DNA of 64,000 nt from Cytobacillus oceanisediminis. GTDB taxonomy: Bacteria > Bacillota > Bacilli > Bacillales > Cytobacillaceae. Below are positions 47,301-61,907 of the stretch, piece after piece. The notes under the pieces are model-generated. The model was given only the letters and a program-made list of their open reading frames with translations. It ran no database searches and was not told the origin of the DNA. Each line of letters opens with the position of its first letter. Position 1 is the stretch's first letter. Location of the stretch: assembly GCF_022811925.1 (NCBI RefSeq), contig NZ_CP065511.1, positions 520,001-584,000 of the forward strand, written 5' to 3'. Both the position numbers and the translations under genes were made by a program.

Positions 47301-49504
47301 TGAGTCCGCCAAGGGTACAGAAAGATCTTACCTCCTTTTTTCTTTATGTTCTGGGCTTTTTCTTATTATGGGAATGGCTTCGTCCGGTTGAAGAGCTGAC
47401 CGACACATCCAATGTTATTGTTTTCCTCGTGTTCCTTATACTATCGCTTCTGCTGGCTTTTTTTGGTGTCAGCCCTGTATTAAGCGGTTTTATAAAGGTG
47501 CTTTATATTCTCTATGAACTGCATTATTTGTACTTTGAGGGATCGTTTTTCCAATTTTCATGGATATCCGTATTTGCATCGGACATGGTGCACAACTTTG
47601 GTTTAATAGCTGATAGAGACTGGCCGGGCATGACAAATCTATTCAGAAGCCTTCTCTTTTTCATTCTGCTGTGGCTGATGACCTATTTGATTCAGTACTG
47701 GCTGATCAATCGCAGGCGGATTTTCATTTTCTTTTTCATGACACTCATTTATATAACTGTATTGGATACCTTTACGCCTTACACGGCAGACGCGGCGATT
47801 GTCAGGACAGTTATTGCGGGCTTTGCGGTTATGGGCATCTTAACGTTCAACCGTCTCCTGGATCAGGAGGGGCTGAAAAAAGAAGCTTCCCTGTCGCGCA
47901 AATGGATGATTCCTCTGACCGCTCTGATCGCCCTAAGTACTGGCTTAGGGTTTGCAGCTCCTAAGGCAGAACCGATTTGGCCCGATCCTGTTCCGTTTAT
48001 TAAGTCCTATGGACAAAATAGCGGCAATGATGGCCCGGGTATTCAGAAAATCGGCTATGGTGAAGATGATTCCCGTCTTGGGGGCCCTTTTATTGGAGAT
48101 AACGCTGTGGTCTTCAGGGCGGAAGTGGAGTCCCGCCATTACTGGAAGGTTGAAACAAAAGATACTTATACAGGCAAAGGATGGATTACATCCCAGGCTG
48201 AAGGAGAATATCTTCCGTTTGGAATGGGAGAAGAAATCCCGGTTACATCGTTCATCGATAATGATGCAATTGAAACCACTGAAGAAGTAAGCTCCGTTTA
48301 CACTTTTATGAATTACCATCATGTGGTGTATCCATTAGGGTTAAATAGTATTGAAGCTTCGCCGTTCATTACCTATGAGCTGGAAACGGCCACTGAAAAG
48401 ATCCGGACATTGGATGGCGGACGGCCATTTGCATTGGAAGATTATAAATTAGGCTTCGAGGTACCTGAATACAGTGTGACTGCAATGAAGGCAGCCGGGG
48501 CAAATGCGGAATCACTGCCTGAGGAATTTATGGCGCGATATACACAGCTGCCTGAAGAATTGCCTGAAAGAGTCAGGGAACTTGCTCTGGAAATTACTCA
48601 AGAGAAACTGGACTGGTTTGAAAAAGCAAGGGAGCTTGAGAGGTATTTCCGAAGAGCAGAATATACCTACAGCCAGACAGATGTAGCCATTCCAGATGAA
48701 AATGAAGATTATGTGGACCAATTTTTATTCGATACAAAGCAGGGGTATTGCGACAACTTTTCCTCCTCCATGGTGGTGATGGCCAGATCCATTGGATTGC
48801 CGGCAAGATGGGTGAAGGGCTATACAGAAGGAGAATTCAAGCAGTCATTAGGGTCTGGTCTTCGCTTGTTTGAGGTAACAAATAACAATGCCCATTCATG
48901 GGTGGAAATCTATTTCCCTGAAATGGGCTGGGTTCCATTTGAACCAACCCAGGGGTTCAATAATAACGTACAATTTAACTTTGACAACGCAGGCCAAAAT
49001 ACGAGCCAGCCGGAAGCAGAAAAGCCAAACGAGACGGAGACTCCTGTTAAGCCGGACATGCCTGAAGAAGCAGCGGCGGAAAAATCGCCGTTCTCGATAA
49101 AAGAGCTTTGGGACAATCTGGCAACTTTCTTAAAAGGTAATTGGAAAGTAATTGGAGCAGCGTTATTGGCAGCTGGTGTGCTTGTTTTCGTGCTTTTCCA
49201 GAAGAGGGGCAAATGGATGCCGCATTATTTTATCTGGAGATTTAAAAAGACAAAGGATGATGAGCATTTCCCTAAGGCTTATCTGATTCTTTTAAAAGAA
49301 TTGGACCGCTACGGGCTAAAGCGGAAAAGCGGCCAAACCTTAAGGGAGTATGCCAAATATATAGACAGCTTTTTCTCAACAAGGGAAATGAGCAGGCTGA
49401 CAGCCCGCTACGAAGAACTTGTTTACAAGGGGGTTCTAAAAGAAGGAAGCTGGAATGAAACGAAGGAATTGTGGGAAAATTTAATTAAAAAGACAATAGC
49501 TTGA
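47300..49504 (+). CDS. membrane transglutaminase-like protein (YebA, DUF3488/DUF4129)
   Basis: A protein of 734 aa with about six N-terminal membrane helices (to about residue 210), an extracytoplasmic transglutaminase domain with Cys about 484 (GYCDNFSSS) and His about 532 (AHSWVEI), a Pro/Glu-rich linker, one more membrane helix (about 615-633) and a cytoplasmic tail of the DUF4129 type. ATG 47,300 is preferred over the GTG one codon upstream. It is the third gene of the moxR operon. The guaA promoter overlaps its stop codon. Confidence 0.9.
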   Translation: MSPPRVQKDLTSFFLYVLGFFLLWEWLRPVEELTDTSNVIVFLVFLILSLLLAFFGVSPVLSGFIKVLYILYELHYLYFEGSFFQFSWISVFASDMVHNFGLIADRDWPGMTNLFRSLLFFILLWLMTYLIQYWLINRRRIFIFFFMTLIYITVLDTFTPYTADAAIVRTVIAGFAVMGILTFNRLLDQEGLKKEASLSRKWMIPLTALIALSTGLGFAAPKAEPIWPDPVPFIKSYGQNSGNDGPGIQKIGYGEDDSRLGGPFIGDNAVVFRAEVESRHYWKVETKDTYTGKGWITSQAEGEYLPFGMGEEIPVTSFIDNDAIETTEEVSSVYTFMNYHHVVYPLGLNSIEASPFITYELETATEKIRTLDGGRPFALEDYKLGFEVPEYSVTAMKAAGANAESLPEEFMARYTQLPEELPERVRELALEITQEKLDWFEKARELERYFRRAEYTYSQTDVAIPDENEDYVDQFLFDTKQGYCDNFSSSMVVMARSIGLPARWVKGYTEGEFKQSLGSGLRLFEVTNNNAHSWVEIYFPEMGWVPFEPTQGFNNNVQFNFDNAGQNTSQPEAEKPNETETPVKPDMPEEAAAEKSPFSIKELWDNLATFLKGNWKVIGAALLAAGVLVFVLFQKRGKWMPHYFIWRFKKTKDDEHFPKAYLILLKELDRYGLKRKSGQTLREYAKYIDSFFSTREMSRLTARYEELVYKGVLKEGSWNETKELWENLIKKTIA

Positions 49505-49564
49505 CCGGGATTTGGGGCTGTTGTTACAATAGGCAAATAAGACAGCGGCATATTGTTCGGATTT
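49501..49564 (+). promoter_or_regulatory. guaA promoter and PurR box
   Basis: TTGACC (49,501-49,506) and TACAAT (49,525-49,530), 18 nt apart, starting at the stop codon of the preceding gene. Downstream, ATTGTTCGGATTT (49,553-49,565) read on the minus strand fits all 13 positions of the PurBox consensus as I recall it (AWWWCCGAACWWT). No second box is obvious, so PurR control is a good but unproven inference. Confidence 0.65.
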
Positions 49565-49592
49565 TGCCGCGTATTACAATTAAATCATGCAA

Positions 49593-49745
49593 CCTTCATA
49601 TATCCTCGATAATATGGTTCGAAAGTCTCTACCGGATCGCCGTAAATGATCTGACTATGAAGGCAGAAGAAGCTTTTTGCTATACGTGAAAACCGGAATT
49701 CTGCCTTCACTTTTTTTTGTGGAGAAAGAGTTCCGGTTTTTTTAT
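49593..49745 (+). promoter_or_regulatory. guanine riboswitch and terminator of guaA
   Basis: The aptamer (49,593-49,663) has P1 CCTTCATA/TATGAAGG, GATAATATGG, GTCTCTACCGG and CCGTAAATG core elements. The specificity base in GACTATG is C, which selects guanine. The expression platform includes a terminator (AACCGGAA at 49,691/TTCCGGTT at 49,731, then TTTTTTT). Ligand binding should terminate transcription. The P1 3' strand can pair instead with 49,699-49,709 as antiterminator (see finding on its T8 run). Confidence 0.92.
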
Positions 49746-49865
49746 TGGCCAGCTTCTGGCTGGCAGTTATATATGAGATTGCAAAGAAATTATATTTTTA
49801 CTAGATATTTTACCTGCAGGAGAGAAGACTAAAAGAAATATTACAAATTTAATGAGGTGAACAGT

Positions 49866-51419
49866 GTGACGGGGAAAACAGAACTTCAAAATCAAGAAAT
49901 GATCGTAGTGCTGGACTTTGGAAGCCAGTACAATCAGTTAATCACGCGCAGAATCCGTGAGTTTGGCGTATACAGTGAGCTGCATCCGCATACGATTACA
50001 GCTGCGGAAATCAAAGAAATGAATCCAAAAGGGATTATTTTCTCGGGCGGGCCTAACAGTGTTTATGGCGAAAATGCTTTCCGCTGTGATGAAGAAATTT
50101 TTGAACTGGGCTTGCCGATTTTCGGAATCTGCTATGGCATGCAGCTGATGACGATGCATTTTGATGGTAAAGTAGAACCTGCCAAGCACCGTGAATACGG
50201 AAAGGCGATCATGAAGATTGAAAACGAGTCCAAATTGTTTACAGATCTGCCTAGAGAACAGACAGTCTGGATGAGCCATGGCGATCTTGTCGTAGAGGCT
50301 CCAGCTGGTTTCACAGTGGATGGTACAAATCCATCATGCCCGATTGCGGCTATGAGCAATGAAGAGCGCGGTTTATACGCTGTTCAATTCCACCCTGAGG
50401 TACGCCATTCAGTTCATGGAAATGATATGCTGAAAAACTTTGTGTTCGGCGTTTGCGGCTGTACGGGTGATTGGTCAATGGAAAACTTCATTGAAATCGA
50501 AATGGAAAAGATACGCCAGGAAGTTGGAGATAAAAAAGTTCTTTGCGCATTGAGCGGCGGTGTTGATTCATCTGTTGTTGCCGTCCTTATTCATAAAGCA
50601 ATCGGAGACCAGCTAACTTGTATTTTCGTGGATCACGGACTGCTTAGAAAAGATGAAGCAGAAGGCGTCATGAAGACATTTGCTGATGGCTTTAATATGA
50701 ATGTAATTAAAGTGGATGCCCAGGAACGCTTTATGAATAAGCTTAAAGGGGTTAGCGATCCTGAACAAAAGCGAAAAATTATCGGCAACGAATTCATCTA
50801 TGTATTTGATGATGAAGCTGCTAAGCTTAAAGGCATTGATTTCCTTGCGCAGGGAACGCTTTACACAGATATTATTGAAAGCGGAACAGCTACTGCACAA
50901 ACCATTAAATCACACCATAATGTAGGCGGACTTCCTGAAGATATGCAATTCAAGCTGATCGAGCCGCTTAACACTCTGTTTAAAGATGAGGTGCGTGCGC
51001 TGGGAACAGAGCTTGGCATTCCGGATGAAATCGTTTGGAGACAGCCATTCCCTGGTCCGGGATTAGGTATCCGCGTCCTTGGGGAAATCTCAGAAGATAA
51101 GCTTGAAATTGTGCGCGAGTCTGATGCCATACTGCGCGAGGAAATCCAAAAGGCAGGGCTTGACCGCGACATTTGGCAGTACTTCACGGTTCTGCCTGAT
51201 ATCCGCAGTGTCGGTGTAATGGGAGATGCCCGGACTTATGATTATACTATTGGAATCCGTGCGGTTACATCAATAGACGGTATGACTTCTGACTGGGCAC
51301 GTATCCCATGGGATGTCCTGGAGATTATTTCAACGAGAATCGTTAATGAAGTATCGCATGTCAACAGAGTGGTTTACGATATTACGAGCAAGCCGCCTGC
51401 AACAATCGAGTGGGAATAA
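49866..51419 (+). CDS. guaA: GMP synthase (glutamine-hydrolysing)
   Basis: GuaA converts XMP to GMP using glutamine and ATP, the last step of guanine nucleotide synthesis. The N-terminal class I glutamine amidotransferase has nucleophile Cys about 89 (GICYGMQLM) and QFHPEVRHS. The PP-loop ATP pyrophosphatase follows with [10 protein letters not shown], and the dimerisation domain ends in the invariant [11 protein letters not shown] 49,866 gives 517 aa and has TGAGGTGA at good spacing. An in-frame GTG at 49,857 overlaps that site. Confidence 0.97.
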   Translation: MTGKTELQNQEMIVVLDFGSQYNQLITRRIREFGVYSELHPHTITAAEIKEMNPKGIIFSGGPNSVYGENAFRCDEEIFELGLPIFGICYGMQLMTMHFDGKVEPAKHREYGKAIMKIENESKLFTDLPREQTVWMSHGDLVVEAPAGFTVDGTNPSCPIAAMSNEERGLYAVQFHPEVRHSVHGNDMLKNFVFGVCGCTGDWSMENFIEIEMEKIRQEVGDKKVLCALSGGVDSSVVAVLIHKAIGDQLTCIFVDHGLLRKDEAEGVMKTFADGFNMNVIKVDAQERFMNKLKGVSDPEQKRKIIGNEFIYVFDDEAAKLKGIDFLAQGTLYTDIIESGTATAQTIKSHHNVGGLPEDMQFKLIEPLNTLFKDEVRALGTELGIPDEIVWRQPFPGPGLGIRVLGEISEDKLEIVRESDAILREEIQKAGLDRDIWQYFTVLPDIRSVGVMGDARTYDYTIGIRAVTSIDGMTSDWARIPWDVLEIISTRIVNEVSHVNRVVYDITSKPPATIEWE

Positions 51420-51466
51420 AATACGAACGTTAAGAAAAGGCGGACATGAAAATGTTCGCTTTTTCT
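51418..51466 (+). promoter_or_regulatory. guaA terminator overlapping two PurBox-like sites for pbuG
   Basis: GCGGACAT/ATGTTCGC followed by TTTTTC forms the guaA terminator (51,438-51,466). ACGAACGTT (51,423-51,431) and AATGTTCGC (51,451-51,459) are also divergent PurR-box cores just upstream of the pbuG promoter. One sequence seems to serve both roles. Confidence 0.6.
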
Positions 51467-51496
51467 ATTGACTGGGACTTTTTGAGGTGCTATGAT
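51467..51496 (+). promoter_or_regulatory. pbuG promoter
   Basis: TTGACT (51,467-51,472) and TATGAT (51,491-51,496), 18 nt apart, between the PurBox-like pair and the guanine aptamer. Confidence 0.65.
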
Positions 51497-51520
51497 AAAG
51501 AAGAATTAAATATGTCGTTT

Positions 51521-51695
51521 TACGTCGTATAATATTGGGGATATGGCCCAAAAGTTTCTACCGAGCTACCGTAAATAGCTTGACTACGAGGTAAGTGCAG
51601 ATAGGGATGTTTTTGCCATTATTTCTTTGTTTTCCCCTATTGCAAGCACGAGCCCAGTTGTCAATGCTCCGGTACTCAGAACCGGAGTTTTTTTA
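51521..51695 (+). promoter_or_regulatory. guanine riboswitch and terminator of pbuG
   Basis: The aptamer (51,521-51,593) has P1 TACGTCGTA/TACGAGGTA, GATATGGCCC, GTTTCTACCG, CCGTAAATAG and GACTACGA, with C at the specificity position, so guanine. A terminator CTCCGGT/ACCGGAG plus TTTTTTT lies at 51,667-51,694. GTGCAGATAGGG and CCCCTATTGCAAGCAC can form the antiterminator. Confidence 0.94.
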
Positions 51696-51730
51696 TTGAA
51701 AAATAAAGAAGGCCAATAGGGGGAAAAGAA

Positions 51731-53059
51731 ATGAAGAAGTACTTCCAGTTTGAAGAACTTGGTACTAACTATCGCCGTGAATTTATCGGCGGACTTACAA
51801 CTTTTTTAGCAATGGCTTATATCTTAGTCGTTAATCCGATTACTTTATCGTTAATGGATATACCAGATTTGCCGGATGCCATGAGAATGGACTATGGGGC
51901 AGTATTTGTGGCAACAGCAGTGGCTGCGGCAATTGGATCCCTATTGATGGGGGTACTGGCCAGATATCCGATTGCGCTAGCTCCTGGTATGGGATTAAAT
52001 GCGTTTTTTGCTTACACTGTTGTTCTAACAATGGGGATTCCTTGGCAGCATGCACTAGGCGGGGTTCTTATCTCAGGGATTATCTTTATCTTTTTATCCC
52101 TTTCAGGTTTGCGTGAAAAAATCATTAACTCGATTCCTGCAGAATTAAAGTATGCGGTTAGTGCCGGAATCGGATTGTTTATTACATTTGTCGGCGCTCA
52201 GAGCGCAGGGCTGATTGTCAATAATGATGCAGTTCTCGTTGGATTAGGCGATTTTACTGATGGGAATGTGCTTCTGGCTATTTTCGGCATTATCATCACT
52301 GTTATTCTGATGACAAAAGGTATTAATGGCGGAATTTTTATAGGAATGGTAATCACGACAATTGTTGGGATGATTGCCGGCTTGATTGATGTTCCAGGAA
52401 AGGTTGTTGATTCCGTGCCAAGTGTAGCTCCAACGTTTGGAGCGGCATTCGGGGCATACAGCGACCCTTCATTCTTCTCAACAAGCATGCTGGTCGTTGT
52501 TCTGACATTCCTATTCGTTGACTTCTTTGATACAGCGGGAACTTTAGTGGGTGTTGCCAACCAGGCGGGCTTGATGAAAGAAAATAAATTGCCTCGCGCA
52601 GGTAAAGCGCTTTTGGCAGACTCAACAGCAACTGTCGTTGGTGCGATATTCGGAACATCCACGACAACTTCCTTTATTGAATCTTCATCAGGGGTTGCGG
52701 CAGGTGCTAGAACAGGATTTGCATCGATTGTAACAGCGGGATTCTTCCTGTTATCATTATTCTTCTTCCCGCTATTAGAGGTTATAACTTCTGCGGTGAC
52801 GGCTCCGGCGCTGATCATTGTCGGTGTATTGATGGTTGCTTCATTAGGCAACATTGATTGGACAAAGTTTGAAATTGCAGTTCCGGCCTTCCTTACAATT
52901 ATTGCAATGCCATTAACTTACAGTATCGCAACAGGGATCGCAATCGGATTCATTTTTTATCCAATAACCATGATTGTAAAAGGGAGAATCAAAGAAATTC
53001 ACCCAATCATGTATGTACTGTTCGTCATATTTGTTTTGTATTTCATTTTCCTGAAGTAA
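51731..53059 (+). CDS. pbuG: guanine/hypoxanthine permease PbuG
   Basis: A membrane protein of 442 aa with about 12-14 hydrophobic segments. It opens with YRREFIGGLTTFLAMAYILV and contains PGMGLNAFFAYTVV and the DFFDTAGTLVGV segment, signatures of the AzgA-like NCS2 purine permeases. It imports guanine and hypoxanthine. It is monocistronic behind its riboswitch, with GGGGGAA as ribosome site, as in B. subtilis. Confidence 0.95.
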   Translation: MKKYFQFEELGTNYRREFIGGLTTFLAMAYILVVNPITLSLMDIPDLPDAMRMDYGAVFVATAVAAAIGSLLMGVLARYPIALAPGMGLNAFFAYTVVLTMGIPWQHALGGVLISGIIFIFLSLSGLREKIINSIPAELKYAVSAGIGLFITFVGAQSAGLIVNNDAVLVGLGDFTDGNVLLAIFGIIITVILMTKGINGGIFIGMVITTIVGMIAGLIDVPGKVVDSVPSVAPTFGAAFGAYSDPSFFSTSMLVVVLTFLFVDFFDTAGTLVGVANQAGLMKENKLPRAGKALLADSTATVVGAIFGTSTTTSFIESSSGVAAGARTGFASIVTAGFFLLSLFFFPLLEVITSAVTAPALIIVGVLMVASLGNIDWTKFEIAVPAFLTIIAMPLTYSIATGIAIGFIFYPITMIVKGRIKEIHPIMYVLFVIFVLYFIFLK

Positions 53060-53070
53060 TATTATGGATT

Positions 53071-53103
53071 GGGCCCGCTTGGATATGCGGGTCTCTTTTT
53101 ATT
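53071..53103 (+). terminator. terminator of pbuG
   Basis: GGCCCGC/GCGGGTC stem with a 7-nt loop, then TCTTTTTATTTT. Confidence 0.8.
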
Positions 53104-53184
53104 TTATTCAAATCAATCCGTTGACTTCCCGGACAGGCTTTAATACCATGAGAGTACATTTGTTTAATGGGCGGGGAGAAGAGA

Positions 53185-54027
53185 ATGGGTGAGTATAAGG
53201 TAAAGAAAGTGCTTAATAATAATGTCCTCATTGGCAGCCACGAGTCATTTGGAGAAGTCGTCCTTATCGGCAAGGGGATTGGCTTCAGCCGGAAGTCAGG
53301 CCAGCCAATCGACTCTGCTTTGGTTGAAAAGCTCTTTGTGCTTAAAAATGAAAAAGAGCAGGAGAATTATATTAAACTTATGCCTTTTGTGGATAATGAA
53401 TTGCTTGAAACGATTATCTCCTCGATTCAATTGATTAAACAAAGGGCGAACTCCATGCTCAATGAACATATTCATGTTGCGTTAACCGATCACTTGATGT
53501 TTGCGATAACTCGTCTAAAAAAAGGGATGGAAATGAAAAATCCTTTTCTTATCGAAACTAAGACACTCTACCCATTTGAATACGAAATTGCCCACGAAGT
53601 TGTGAACCTTATAGGACAGCGAACCGGCATTTATTTGCCTGAAGGGGAGATCGGGTTCATTGCCCTCCATGTTCACAGTGCTGTGATGAACCGCGATTTA
53701 TCCGAAATCAATCAGCATTCTCAGCTGGTAACCCATCTCGTTAACATGATTGAAGAACAGCTGGACATTAAGATTGATAAAGACAGCATCGATTATATGA
53801 GGCTTGTCCGTCATATCCGATTCACCATTGAACGGGTTAACAAAGGCGAGGTGGTTGAAGAGCCGGAAAAAATAACTTCCCTCTTGAAAGAAGAATATCC
53901 GGTGTGCTACAATCTCTCTTGGAAGCTCATTAAAGTAATGCAGCAAACATTAAAAAAACCAGTCTTTAATGCAGAAGCTGTTTATCTGACAATGCATCTG
54001 CAGAGGCTTCAAAAGAAAATAAATTAA
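53185..54027 (+). CDS. glcT: PtsGHI operon transcription antiterminator GlcT
   Basis: A BglG-family RNA-binding antiterminator of 280 aa. The N-terminal co-antiterminator domain (about residues 1-57) starts MGEYKVKKVLNNNVLIG. Two PTS-regulation domains follow, with conserved His residues in NEHIHVALTDHL and ALHVHSAV (PRD1) and in RHIRFTIERV and TMHLQRL (PRD2). Glucose uptake through PtsG relieves its inhibition. ATG 53,185 gives the family N terminus and has GGGGAGAAG upstream. Its RNA target lies just downstream, before ptsG. Confidence 0.95.
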   Translation: MGEYKVKKVLNNNVLIGSHESFGEVVLIGKGIGFSRKSGQPIDSALVEKLFVLKNEKEQENYIKLMPFVDNELLETIISSIQLIKQRANSMLNEHIHVALTDHLMFAITRLKKGMEMKNPFLIETKTLYPFEYEIAHEVVNLIGQRTGIYLPEGEIGFIALHVHSAVMNRDLSEINQHSQLVTHLVNMIEEQLDIKIDKDSIDYMRLVRHIRFTIERVNKGEVVEEPEKITSLLKEEYPVCYNLSWKLIKVMQQTLKKPVFNAEAVYLTMHLQRLQKKIN

Positions 54028-54060
54028 TTACGATACTATCTTGTCCAGAAACAGGCAAGT

Positions 54061-54181
54061 CTTTACGTGTTACTGATTCGATCAGGCATGAGTGAAGAAA
54101 GGTAATTGAATTTAGGTAAATAGGGTATGATACCCTTGTATACACCTGAATTCTATCCTTTTTTCCTCATGCCTTTTTTAT
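54061..54181 (+). promoter_or_regulatory. RAT antiterminator and overlapping terminator of ptsG
   Basis: The RAT (54,061-54,097) folds with lower stem CTTTAC/GTGAAG and upper stem CTGAT/ATCAG, in the same style as GlcT/LicT targets. The terminator is a long hairpin whose 5' arm (AGGCATGAGTGAAGAAAGG, 54,084-54,102) overlaps the RAT 3' half and pairs with 54,157-54,174, followed by TTTTTTA. RAT and terminator are mutually exclusive, so GlcT binding turns ptsG on. Confidence 0.92.
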
Positions 54182-54247
54182 TTTTTTAATGCTTGCCGCT
54201 ATTAAATGAAAACGCTTAATGAGTAAAAAACTTTAGGGGGTTAACAT

Positions 54248-56305
54248 ATGTTTAAAAAAGTATTTGGCGTCCTGCAAAAAGTCGGAAAAGCCTTAATGCT
54301 TCCAGTAGCATTACTGCCGGCAGCGGGTATACTGCTCGCTATCGGTGCGGCTCTGCAAAATCCGGCTCTGCTTGAGCTGGCTCCATTCCTGGATAACAGC
54401 GGAGTTGAAATCGTCGCTCAGGTTATGCAAAAAGCAGGAGATATCGTCTTTGCCAACCTGCCTGTTCTATTTGCAGTTGGTGTAGCAGTTGGTTTGGCCG
54501 GCGGTGAAGGTGTAGCTGCGCTTGCTGCCATTATCGGCTATCTAATTATGAATGTGACAATGGGTACGGCTGCAGGAATTACTGCAGAGGATGTAAATGG
54601 TCTTAATTATGCGAACATCTTAGGAATCCCAACTCTGCAGACAGGTGTATTCGGCGGTATCATTGTTGGTATTATCGCCGCTGCATTATATAACAAGTTT
54701 TTTGAAATCGAACTTCCATCCTATTTAGGATTCTTTGCCGGAAAGCGGTTTGTTCCAATTATTACGGCTGCAACGTCTGTGGTTCTTGGTTTGCTGATGC
54801 TGGTTATTTGGCCGCCAATCCAGGAAGGGCTAAATGCTTTCTCTCAAAACATGGTTCATGCGAACTTGACTCTATCAGCGTTTATTTTTGGATTAATTGA
54901 ACGCTCATTAATTCCTTTTGGTCTTCATCATATTTTTTACTCTCCATTCTGGTATGAATTTGGACAGTATGTAACGAATGCAGGTGAAACGGTTCGCGGT
55001 GACCAGCGTATTTTCATGGCGCAAATCAGTGACAATGTACAAAACCTTACTGCAGGTACATTCATGACTGGTAAATTCCCTTTCATGATGTTCGGTCTTC
55101 CTGCAGCTGCATTGGCAATTTATCATGAGGCACGCCCGGAAAAGAAAGTGGTAGTCGGAGGCCTTATGGCATCTGCGGCGTTAACTTCTTTCTTAACAGG
55201 TATTACAGAGCCGCTGGAGTTCTCATTCTTATTCGTAGCTCCTATCCTGTTTGCGGTTCACGCAGTGTTTGCGGGTCTGTCATTCATGACCATGCATCTC
55301 TTGGATGTAAAAATCGGCATGACTTTCTCAGGCGGTTTGATTGACTATATTCTATTCGGTTTAATCAACCCTCAGACAAATGCCTGGATTGTAATACCGG
55401 TTGGATTAGTATTTGCTGTGATCTATTACTTTGGCTTCCGATTTGCCATCCGCAAATTTAATTTAATGACTCCGGGCCGTGAAGAAGTAGAAGATGAAGA
55501 AACAGCTTCTTCAGGAAAAGGCGGAGATCTTCCATATGAAGTTCTTGATGCTATGGGCGGACAAGAAAACATCGCTCATCTTGATGCGTGTATTACACGT
55601 CTTCGTGTATCAGTAAACGATATTAAAAATGTAGATAAAGAACGCTTGAAGAAACTTGGTGCGTCTGGAGTACTGGAAGTAGGAAACAACATTCAGGCTA
55701 TCTTTGGCCCGAGATCTGAAACAATCAAAGGTCAAATGAAAGATATCATGAGCGGCAAAAGACCGCGCGCAGTTGAAAAAGCTCCAGAAGGCGGAGTTGA
55801 ACAGCAAATTGAAGAAGTAAACCCTGAAGCTCTTCAGTCTGAGCATAAGGAAGATCTTTTCATTTCACCGATCAAAGGAGAAATCAAACCAATCACAGAA
55901 GTACCTGACGCTGTATTCTCAGGTAAAATGATGGGTGATGGTTTTGCGATTGTGCCAGCAGAAGGAACTGTTGTATCACCGGTAGACGGGAAAATCGTTA
56001 ACATGTTCCCGACAAAGCATGCAATCGGCATCCTTTCAGATTCAGGCCGCGAAATCCTTATCCATGTAGGTATTGATACAGTAAACCTGAAGGGTCAGGG
56101 ATTTGAAGCGCTAGTTGCTGAGAATGACCGTGTAGAAGCAGGGCAGCCGTTGTTGAAAGTGGATCTTGATTATATCGAGAAAAATGCAACTTCAACCATC
56201 ACGCCAATCGTATTCACAAACCTTCAGCAGGGTGAAGGGATCAAGATTAATAAGCCAGGCGCTGTTGATCTTAAGGAAAAAGATATCATTGTCATCTCCA
56301 AATAG
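54248..56305 (+). CDS. ptsG: PTS glucose-specific EIICBA, PtsG
   Basis: A fused transporter of 685 aa. EIIC (about residues 1-400) has about ten membrane segments and starts [24 protein letters not shown] carries the phosphorylated Cys about 448 in [14 protein letters not shown] carries the active His about 605 in [10 protein letters not shown]. It imports and phosphorylates glucose. The leader has the GlcT-dependent terminator, and GGGGG precedes ATG 54,248. It lies next to glcT, as in B. subtilis, but ptsH and ptsI do not follow. Confidence 0.96.
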   Translation: MFKKVFGVLQKVGKALMLPVALLPAAGILLAIGAALQNPALLELAPFLDNSGVEIVAQVMQKAGDIVFANLPVLFAVGVAVGLAGGEGVAALAAIIGYLIMNVTMGTAAGITAEDVNGLNYANILGIPTLQTGVFGGIIVGIIAAALYNKFFEIELPSYLGFFAGKRFVPIITAATSVVLGLLMLVIWPPIQEGLNAFSQNMVHANLTLSAFIFGLIERSLIPFGLHHIFYSPFWYEFGQYVTNAGETVRGDQRIFMAQISDNVQNLTAGTFMTGKFPFMMFGLPAAALAIYHEARPEKKVVVGGLMASAALTSFLTGITEPLEFSFLFVAPILFAVHAVFAGLSFMTMHLLDVKIGMTFSGGLIDYILFGLINPQTNAWIVIPVGLVFAVIYYFGFRFAIRKFNLMTPGREEVEDEETASSGKGGDLPYEVLDAMGGQENIAHLDACITRLRVSVNDIKNVDKERLKKLGASGVLEVGNNIQAIFGPRSETIKGQMKDIMSGKRPRAVEKAPEGGVEQQIEEVNPEALQSEHKEDLFISPIKGEIKPITEVPDAVFSGKMMGDGFAIVPAEGTVVSPVDGKIVNMFPTKHAIGILSDSGREILIHVGIDTVNLKGQGFEALVAENDRVEAGQPLLKVDLDYIEKNATSTITPIVFTNLQQGEGIKINKPGAVDLKEKDIIVISK

Positions 56306-56320
56306 TAATATATAATATAG

Positions 56321-56357
56321 AAGAAACCAGCTGCGTTTTAAACAGCTGGTTTCTTTT
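56321..56357 (+). terminator. terminator of ptsG
   Basis: GAAACCAGCTG/CAGCTGGTTTC stem with a short loop and TTTT. It insulates ptsG from the rrn promoters. Confidence 0.88.
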
Positions 56358-56402
56358 GATTTAAATGCATAATAAAATCTTTTAGTTTTTATGAATAACT
56401 TG

Positions 56403-56514
56403 TTGACCTTCTGGACAACAGGTGTTATTATAGAAAAACAGTCGCTTGAGACGTTAACAAGATTTGAAAGTTTTAAAAAAAGTTGTTGACGGAGCGATTG
56501 AGAAATGATATATT
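56403..56514 (+). promoter_or_regulatory. tandem rrn promoters P1 and P2
   Basis: P1: TTGACC (56,403-56,408) and TATTAT (56,426-56,431), 17-nt spacer. P2: TTGACG (56,486-56,491) and TATATT (56,509-56,514), 17-nt spacer. Tandem strong promoters ahead of the 16S are usual in Bacillus rrn operons. Confidence 0.8.
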
Positions 56515-56627
56515 AATAAAGTCGCTTATGAGCGGCCGATTGATCTTTGAAAACTGAACGAACAAAAACGTCAACGTTAATTTTTAAGTCTTTTTTGAAA
56601 AGACAACTTATGAGCTTAATCAACTCT

Positions 56628-61373
<4,746 letters not shown>

Positions 61374-61573
61374 ACAAAAAGCGGAGGCGACTGTTCAACT
61401 TCGAGAGACGTTGGAGAGCCGGCCATTCAAATCCTGGTTTTGAATTTGGAGGGGCGGATCGAAACGGCCGAGAAGTTAGGAGCCGAAGCTAGACAAGTCA
61501 TTGGTGAATACGCGGTAATTCTTCTTCATGCATTATCTAGTTTTGAGGGAACGAAGTTTCTTCAACCAAATAG
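61374..61573 (+). other. 23S-5S spacer, long form
   Basis: 200 nt against 81 nt in the first rrn unit. The last ~54 nt are nearly identical between the two units. The first ~145 nt are specific to this copy and include an ATTCAAA/TTTGAAT hairpin near 61,425-61,445. Confidence 0.7.
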
Positions 61574-61690
<117 letters not shown>

Positions 61691-61698
61691 AAATGAAA

Positions 61699-61724
61699 GA
61701 GCACCTGATGGGTGCTCTTTTTTT
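61699..61724 (+). terminator. rrn operon terminator
   Basis: GAGCACC/GGTGCTC stem, 5-nt loop and TTTTTTT, eight nt after the 5S. Confidence 0.92.
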
Positions 61725-61784
61725 GTATGTTTGGGTTACTTGCTCCAAAATCTTATTTGGACTCTCCTTTTTAAGGAATTATAC

Positions 61785-61907
61785 TTATATGTGCCACTTC
61801 GGCCCACATATGCGTCACTATTTCATTTTATGCTTTACTTAGGCCCATATATACGCCACTTTCACTCATATATGTGTCAGAATTGAGTTATATGCGCCAC
61901 TCCTTCG
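61785..61907. repeat. six degenerate ~21-nt direct repeats
   Basis: Units built on TATATGYGCCACTT...GCCCA start near 61,785, 61,807, 61,828, 61,848, 61,869 and 61,889, spaced 20-22 nt. TATATGTGCCACTTCGGCCCA and TATATGCGCCACTCCTTCG are the clearest. They lie in the 440-nt gap between the rrn terminator and yebE. No coding or CRISPR context is seen. Confidence 0.6.

Noticed and set aside
61785..61907. Possible CRISPR array
   Set aside because: Units are contiguous degenerate repeats without unique spacers, and no cas genes are present.
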